A stretch of DNA of 64,000 bases from positions 1-64,000 of the forward strand of contig JAEVZU010000151.1 in NCBI GenBank assembly GCA_023392075.1, given 5' to 3'. A program made the position numbers and the translations under genes. Under the pieces are notes generated by a model that was given only the letters and a program-made list of their open reading frames with translations, had not been told where the DNA came from and ran no database searches. Positions 59,628 through 64,000 of this stretch are shown one piece after another; within the stretch, counting starts at the first letter, position 1, and every line of letters starts with the position of its first letter. The DNA is from Bacillota bacterium. Lineage in GTDB: Bacteria > Bacillota > Clostridia > Acetivibrionales > DSM-1351.

Positions 59628-60892
59628 TTTTTACCCCAATTATTTGAGTAGACTTTTATTTCAAGTCCGCTGTCCTGTGACAGGAAGCTGAAAAAACTTC
59701 TGATTATACCGGCCTCCAGAATTGTTCTCGAAAAAGTTACGGTCAGATTGTCATTAACCGTACAGACCCCACAATTGACAGGGCTTTTGAGTGTAGGATA
59801 TATAATGGCCTCCACACGGTCCACATATTTGCACATTGAGTCAGGCAATCTGATATTTCCGATGTTTGACAGTGTAATTGTTTTGGAATTCTCGCCAAAG
59901 TTTTCAAAACCATACCGCATAGCAATATTTTTTATAAATACCGGAATAAATCTGGCTACCAATAACTTTTCAAGTTTTATATTACCTACCATAACACTGT
60001 ACAGATTTTCCTTTTTCAGCTTATCTCTCAATTGAGAGGAGACCTCTGCCAATATTGTCTCAAAACATAGTTCCTCAGAGGGATTGACACCGACATTAAC
60101 AACCGTAAAAAAATTTCTAAGCGTTCTGGAAGGAAAAATCTTTCTCAGGTTAACCGGTATTGTCACTCTTATAGGCTCTTTGTATATGCCGAATTTCATG
60201 GTCTCGCTATAAATTGAATATATCAGTACCGAAGTCAAATACTCCGTTATGGTTGAACTCCTTTGTTTTGCAGTTGAATTAAGCAGGGATGCGGACATAA
60301 CCCCGTGTATAACGTTATTGCCGAAGGGCTCCAATGGTGTCCCTTCAATATGAAAAGCCTTTGTCTCTGTGAGCCGTTTGGCAGGCATATTTTGATAATA
60401 TTTGTCAAAGCTGTCCTCCATTTCATATTTATTGGGCAATTCATCGGGTTCCAGAATCAGGCCTTCATTCTCAATTTTCTTACCTGTAAGGCATAAATAC
60501 TGATATACAAGCGTTTTCAGGAACTCCACTGCTCCCGTACCATCGGTCAGGGAGTGAAATACCTCCACTGCTATACGGCGATTATAATATATAACTCTCA
60601 GGAGAAAGCCGTTGCTCTCATTTACTTTTAACGGACAACAGGGGTATTGTTCCTCTCGTTGAACCAACAGCTTTTGATTGTTCTGATTCAGGTAATCCCA
60701 GAAAACACCTTTCTGCAGTTTGACTGCCAGGGTAGGAAAACGCACCAGAACAGTATCCAGAGCTTTCTGAAGCAGCTCTCCCTCAACATTTTCATTCATA
60801 ATCATTGAGATTCTGAAAATCGAGGTATTCGATTCTTTAGATACTGATCTGAATATTTTTCCGGCATTATCAATTTTAAACCACCTATCCAT
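59621..60892 (-). CDS. HxxxD acyltransferase (condensation/alcohol-acetyltransferase-like)
   Basis: 423-residue CoA-dependent acyltransferase-fold protein. The catalytic motif is EVFHSLTDGTGAVEFL (HxxxDG) near residue 113, and the second half has the DFGWG-equivalent region around LSNIGNIRLPDSM. It starts MDRWFKIDNAGKIF, typical for proteins annotated alcohol acetyltransferase that pair with DUF6320. The ATG at 60890-60892 has no Shine-Dalgarno of its own; a 19-codon leader frame (60885-60944) ends over it. It probably acylates a small alcohol, lipid or glycan. Forms a unit with the DUF6320 gene. Confidence 0.82.
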   Translation of the reverse strand: MDRWFKIDNAGKIFRSVSKESNTSIFRISMIMNENVEGELLQKALDTVLVRFPTLAVKLQKGVFWDYLNQNNQKLLVQREEQYPCCPLKVNESNGFLLRVIYYNRRIAVEVFHSLTDGTGAVEFLKTLVYQYLCLTGKKIENEGLILEPDELPNKYEMEDSFDKYYQNMPAKRLTETKAFHIEGTPLEPFGNNVIHGVMSASLLNSTAKQRSSTITEYLTSVLIYSIYSETMKFGIYKEPIRVTIPVNLRKIFPSRTLRNFFTVVNVGVNPSEELCFETILAEVSSQLRDKLKKENLYSVMVGNIKLEKLLVARFIPVFIKNIAMRYGFENFGENSKTITLSNIGNIRLPDSMCKYVDRVEAIIYPTLKSPVNCGVCTVNDNLTVTFSRTILEAGIIRSFFSFLSQDSGLEIKVYSNNWGKKG

Positions 60893-60944
60893 ATTTATGC
60901 CCATACCCAGCATTTTTCACAAAACATAATGACAGAAATGGCAT
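60885..60944 (-). CDS. Putative 19-residue leader peptide of family-2 element
   Basis: Reading frame MPFLSLCFVKNAGYGHKYG with GAAGGAGGTACC upstream. Its TAG lies inside ATGGATAGG, the acyltransferase start. It shares 13 of 19 residues, and the same overlap, with the frame at 11434-11493. Confidence 0.4.
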   Translation of the reverse strand: MPFLSLCFVKNAGYGHKYG

Positions 60945-60989
60945 GGGCTCGGTACCTCCTTCAGACATTTATATAATTTCTTTCGACCT
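60893..60989 (-). promoter_or_regulatory. Family-2 structured leader element (acyltransferase copy)
   Basis: 97-nt repeat. The stem GCCCATGCC/GGTATGGGC (nine pairs, one G-U) follows GGAGGTACCGA and encloses the conserved TTATGTTTTGTG. It starts AGGTCGAAAGAAATTATA and ends at the main ATG. Confidence 0.65.
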
Positions 60990-61129
60990 TTTCTCCAGTA
61001 CAATTTTTTAAAATTCCCCTTTATTATCATAGTATTATACTGTTTGAAGAGGTGTTCTGTCTGAATTCTTTTTTTTTTACAATCTCTGCTTTGTTTTTGC
61101 AATAAAGTACACGACATTGTTTATATGAT

Positions 61130-61960
61130 TTACATTGCACGGGGATTAAAGGTCTTAACCTGTGAAAAATCCGCCTTATTGAATTGTTTCACACAAAGAA
61201 TGAAGAATAACAATCCCATTGCCAGTATAATTGCCAATCCAAAGTACGGTTTGATAACAAGTCCGTTAAGATCAAAGGCTACACCTGCTTTTATCAGTGC
61301 CTCTGTGGAGAGGTTACCCATTTTCAGTGTAATATATCTGAATATGGAAGTAGTATAGGTTAAAGGATTTATATATATCAGAGGCCGAATGATCTCAGGC
61401 ATGACAGTAGTTGGAATATATGCTCCAGACAGGAAGGTCAGCGGCATTGTAAAAACTGTAATCATTATCTGGAATGTGGTGGAGTTCTTTGCAAGGGTAG
61501 CCAGGAAAAGTCCGATTGAACTGAAGGTTACACCCACAGCCGCCATCACTCCAAACATTTGAACAAATTGAAACGCATCGATCTTCAAACCCACGAACAG
61601 GGCTAAAATTATTACCATAATCCCCTGTAACCCCGCAATTATACTTGATGATAGTATTTGGCCTATTGATATCTGCCATCTGGGCACAGGTGAAACTATA
61701 ATTTCCTTCATAAACCCCATGGACATGTCCTCAATAATATTTGTCGAATTGCTTAAAGCAGACTGAAATACCGTCATTATAATTATCCCTGATATGAGGT
61801 AGTTTATTGGCTGATCTACACCGGTAGCCGCCGATTTCATAACAAAGGAAAATATAAACAGAAAAAATACAGGCATGATTAATGCAAAAGCCAACTGCAT
61901 TTTATTCCTTAAAAAATTAGTCAGGTTCCTTTTTAGTATTGCTTTTATACCTCTCATCAC
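61130..61960 (-). CDS. ABC-2-type transporter permease
   Basis: 276-residue membrane protein with six helices, of the ABC-2 (DrrB/NodJ/YhgE-like) permease family. FLRNKMQLAFALIMPVFFLFIFSFVM is the N-terminal helix, and the conserved STNIIEDMSMGFMKEIIVSPVPRWQI and MITVFTMPLTFLSGAYIPTTVMPE are typical. It starts 4 bp inside the ATPase gene. It forms an exporter with 61957, for a drug, lipid or surface compound. Confidence 0.93.
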   Translation of the reverse strand: MMRGIKAILKRNLTNFLRNKMQLAFALIMPVFFLFIFSFVMKSAATGVDQPINYLISGIIIMTVFQSALSNSTNIIEDMSMGFMKEIIVSPVPRWQISIGQILSSSIIAGLQGIMVIILALFVGLKIDAFQFVQMFGVMAAVGVTFSSIGLFLATLAKNSTTFQIMITVFTMPLTFLSGAYIPTTVMPEIIRPLIYINPLTYTTSIFRYITLKMGNLSTEALIKAGVAFDLNGLVIKPYFGLAIILAMGLLFFILCVKQFNKADFSQVKTFNPRAM

Positions 61961-62871
61961 ACTCTTATCTCCTTTCCTGTAATGGCCAGAAATACGTCGT
62001 TCAAAGTTCCCTTGCTGGTCTCAAAATCACGGATCGACGCTTTAAAGTTTTCAACTATATCAAGTACATCCCCTAAATCGTTTGAATAGACCGTAAACAT
62101 TTCATCATTGAATTTAAACTTTATTTCCTTCTCCCTGCAATAGTTTTGAAACATATCACAATCAGAGGTTTTAAGCTTTGTAACATTGGAAGTATATTGC
62201 TTTTTAAGATTGTATGGAGTATCATACGCAACTATCTTTCCATGATCCATTATGGCTACCTTGTCGCAGATTTCGGCTTCATCCATATAGTGTGTTGTAA
62301 GAAAAATAGTTATGTTTTTCTGCTTCTGAAGTTTGTAAATATAGTCCCAGATGTTTGCCCTGGTCTGTGGATCAAGCCCGGTTGTGGGCTCATCCAAAAA
62401 CAGCACTTTTGGATAATGAACAAGCCCTCTGGCGATTTCCACCCTTCTCTTCATCCCTCCCGACAAACTGCCTACCGGGGCCTTTCTCCAATCTTCAAGG
62501 TTCACCAGCTCCAAAACAAAGTCTATTCTCCCCTTCACTTCACTTTTGGGAACCTTATAAAAATCACAGTGAAATTTCAGGTTTTCTTCAATTGTGAGCT
62601 TGCTGTCCAGAGTAGAATCCTGAAACACAATTCCAATCTCATTCCTGACCCTGTCCTTATGCTCCGAAACTTCATTTCCGTTAATCAGCAGTTGTCCTTC
62701 CGTTTTGTTGATTATTGTGCATAGTGTATTGATGGTCGTACTCTTTCCGGCACCGTTGGGTCCAAGAAATGCAAAGATGGAGCCCTCCTCAACATTAAAT
62801 GAAATATTATCAACTGCTGCGAAATCACCATACTTTTTTGTAAAATTTTTGACTTCAACTATATTAGACAT
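61957..62871 (-). CDS. ABC transporter ATPase (DrrA-like)
   Basis: 304-residue ATPase. Walker A is GPNGAGKST, the signature is LSGGMKRRVEIARGL, Walker B is VLFLDEPTTGLDP and the His switch is FLTTHYMDEAEIC. The 70-residue C-terminal extension is typical of DrrA/NatA exporters. GAGGGAT precedes the ATG at 62871. First gene of the two-gene exporter; the acyltransferase/DUF6320 pair lies 140 bp further down the same strand and may be related. Confidence 0.95.
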   Translation of the reverse strand: MSNIVEVKNFTKKYGDFAAVDNISFNVEEGSIFAFLGPNGAGKSTTINTLCTIINKTEGQLLINGNEVSEHKDRVRNEIGIVFQDSTLDSKLTIEENLKFHCDFYKVPKSEVKGRIDFVLELVNLEDWRKAPVGSLSGGMKRRVEIARGLVHYPKVLFLDEPTTGLDPQTRANIWDYIYKLQKQKNITIFLTTHYMDEAEICDKVAIMDHGKIVAYDTPYNLKKQYTSNVTKLKTSDCDMFQNYCREKEIKFKFNDEMFTVYSNDLGDVLDIVENFKASIRDFETSKGTLNDVFLAITGKEIRV

Positions 62872-63196
62872 TTTTATCCCTCATTCCATAAAATTAATTT
62901 GACAGCATATAGTTTTTCTTCCTCATAAAGCCGGTTGCCCTTCCGGGCACAATGTGTATATTAAAGGTGCAATTTAAAACGCAAATAAAAATATTTTAAA
63001 AATTTTATAAAAAAATTTAAAATATTTATAAAGCTTGACACATAACGCTTTGTATTGAATTTTGCCGGTATTTTTTATAGAATTTTTATAAATGCTTTAA
63101 AATATCTTTAAAATCATTGCTTAAAATAACATATACCGAAACATCAAGATTTACTGGATATATTAATGTAACATTTTAATATAAGGCGGATTATAT
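62872..63196. other. AT-rich divergent intergenic region
   Basis: 325 bp between the ABC operon and the sensor kinase. It is strongly AT-rich with stacked AAATATTT/TTTTATAA stretches. TTGACA at 63035 is a possible -35 box, but no good -10 follows. No gene is seen. Confidence 0.5.
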
Positions 63197-64000
63197 ATGG
63201 CAGATAAAAATTGGTTCCGGATAATCCCGGATAAAATAAAAAACAGTTTGGATAATTTCAGAAATGCTCATATTGAAAAACACTTGCGGGAAAGAGAACT
63301 CCGGCAAAAAATGTTTGCCGAGCATTTAAGAAATCATGAAGAAATAAATAAGCTGAAAAAGGAATTCAGGCAAAAAATCAGCAGTTACAATGAAAAATAT
63401 GATGAACTTCAATGGTATCACAGAAACAACAGACTTTCACAAGTACTTATTATTGTTTTTAATATTTTTATCTGGTTTATAATATTCCGTTTTTTCGGAG
63501 CCAGGGCGTTGGCCGTAGTTATAGCCGCTATTATCACAGTCGGCGGGGTCATTCAGTTCCTTTTCAACATGCGTCTTGAGAAGATGATATTCAAACCAAT
63601 AATCAGTCTCAGAAAAGGAGTTGAGGAGATAGCAAAAGGAAATTATGATATTGAGATTAAAACCGAAATATTTAATGAATTGGGTATTCTTATTATTTCT
63701 TTTAATGATATGGCAAAAAAACTGAAGGAAGGTGAACTTTTAAAAAAATCCTATGAAGAAAACCGGAAAACCTTAATAGCCAATATTTCTCATGACCTAA
63801 AGACCCCCATCACTTCCATTCAGGGATATATTGAGACAATGCTGGAGAGACCTGATATTCCGCAGGATACTGTTAATAAGTATCATCAGATTATTTATAA
63901 TAATGCCGCCTATATGAATAAACTTATTGACGACCTGTTTTTATTCTCAAAACTTGATATGCAAAAACTTGAACTGCAGCAGGAAAATATCAGTATCCGG
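63197..64000 (+). CDS. Sensor histidine kinase, cut by window edge
   Basis: 268 codons are present and the frame is still open at the window end. A charged coiled N-terminal region (about 80 residues, ending NEKYDELQWYHRNNRLSQ) is followed by two membrane helices (about 85-125) with almost no external loop. A HAMP-like linker follows (FKPIISLRKGVEEIAKGNYDIEI), then the HisKA domain with NISHDLKTPITSIQGYIE (phospho-acceptor His). The ATPase domain lies beyond 64000. Lack of an external domain suggests membrane or intracellular sensing, as in small intramembrane-sensing kinases. Confidence 0.92.
   Translation, partial: MADKNWFRIIPDKIKNSLDNFRNAHIEKHLRERELRQKMFAEHLRNHEEINKLKKEFRQKISSYNEKYDELQWYHRNNRLSQVLIIVFNIFIWFIIFRFFGARALAVVIAAIITVGGVIQFLFNMRLEKMIFKPIISLRKGVEEIAKGNYDIEIKTEIFNELGILIISFNDMAKKLKEGELLKKSYEENRKTLIANISHDLKTPITSIQGYIETMLERPDIPQDTVNKYHQIIYNNAAYMNKLIDDLFLFSKLDMQKLELQQENISIR

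Noticed and set aside
62146..62724. 192-codon plus-strand frame inside the ABC ATPase
   Set aside because: It is the shadow of a well-conserved ATPase gene, with no ribosome site.
1..64000. CRISPR arrays, tRNA or rRNA genes, insertion sequences, c-di-GMP-I, purine or lysine riboswitches
   Set aside because: I looked for regular direct repeats, tRNA-like TTCRANNY arms, transposase motifs and the conserved cores of these riboswitches and saw none convincing. Absence is by eye only.

Overview
The window looks like chromosome from a strictly anaerobic, spore-forming, low-to-medium G+C member of the Clostridia, most like the cellulolytic Ruminiclostridium/Acetivibrio branch (inference from content, no search was possible). 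The evidence is an NAD-linked [FeFe] hydrogenase operon, the spore protein Tlp, a SpoVB-type flippase, an S-layer-homology (SLH) protein remnant, hemerythrins, and strong AGGAGG ribosome sites. No tRNA, rRNA, CRISPR array, prophage or intact insertion sequence was seen. Most genes are on the minus strand.

Layout. 1-2060: a cut OmpR-type response regulator and two tandem CBO0543-like membrane proteins. 2066-5907: hydCBA hydrogenase operon with a good promoter. 6098-10484: small zinc-ribbon protein, secreted protein, membrane MutS-like ATPase, TraB-family protein. 10601-16403: inositol-phosphatase-like enzyme, acyl-CoA synthetase, methionine/one-carbon pair, YjfB-like protein. 16470-19101: serine dehydratase and a decayed SLH glycosidase pseudogene. 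19125-22380: FHA-FtsW-PBP cell-wall operon. 22561-28695: ppnP, DUF1294, spoVB, a HAD phosphatase and two MFS transporters. 29005-34322: L-fucose operon (fucA, kinase, fucI, fucU) with a divergent DeoR regulator. 34542-37670: hemerythrin, diguanylate cyclase, ldh, foldback repeat. 37744-43981: glycerol-1-phosphate dehydrogenase with a HAD phosphatase, two DEAD-box helicases with unusual leaders, nitroreductase. 44010-55136: a seven-gene exopolysaccharide (cellulose-synthase-like) operon that includes a thioredoxin-GH8 fusion and a GGDEF-like protein without a GGDEF motif. 55286-64000: hemerythrin pair, serine hydrolase lipoprotein, tlp, acyltransferase/DUF6320 pair, ABC exporter, and a cut sensor kinase.

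The most unusual signal is two families of short structured leader elements placed exactly at start codons. Family 1 (about 88 nt) has five copies: before hydC, the TraB gene, ftsW, ldh and the serine hydrolase. Its outer stem pairs an anti-Shine-Dalgarno with the Shine-Dalgarno (ATTAACCTCC with GGAGGTTAAT). It also has an inner covarying hairpin and a competing upstream hairpin, the architecture of a translational switch. Family 2 (about 97 nt) has three copies: before the inositol-phosphatase-like gene, the acyltransferase gene and the DUF6320 gene. It carries a conserved leader reading frame which, in two copies, stops inside the start codon region of the main gene. Both families join unrelated genes into possible post-transcriptional regulons. 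I do not recognise either as a known RNA family.

Genes that plausibly work together: HydABC reoxidises NADH while Ldh competes for the same NADH, and both carry the family-1 leader. The fucose genes convert L-fucose to lactaldehyde and DHAP. The 44-55 kb operon would make, trim and export a beta-glucan-like polymer.
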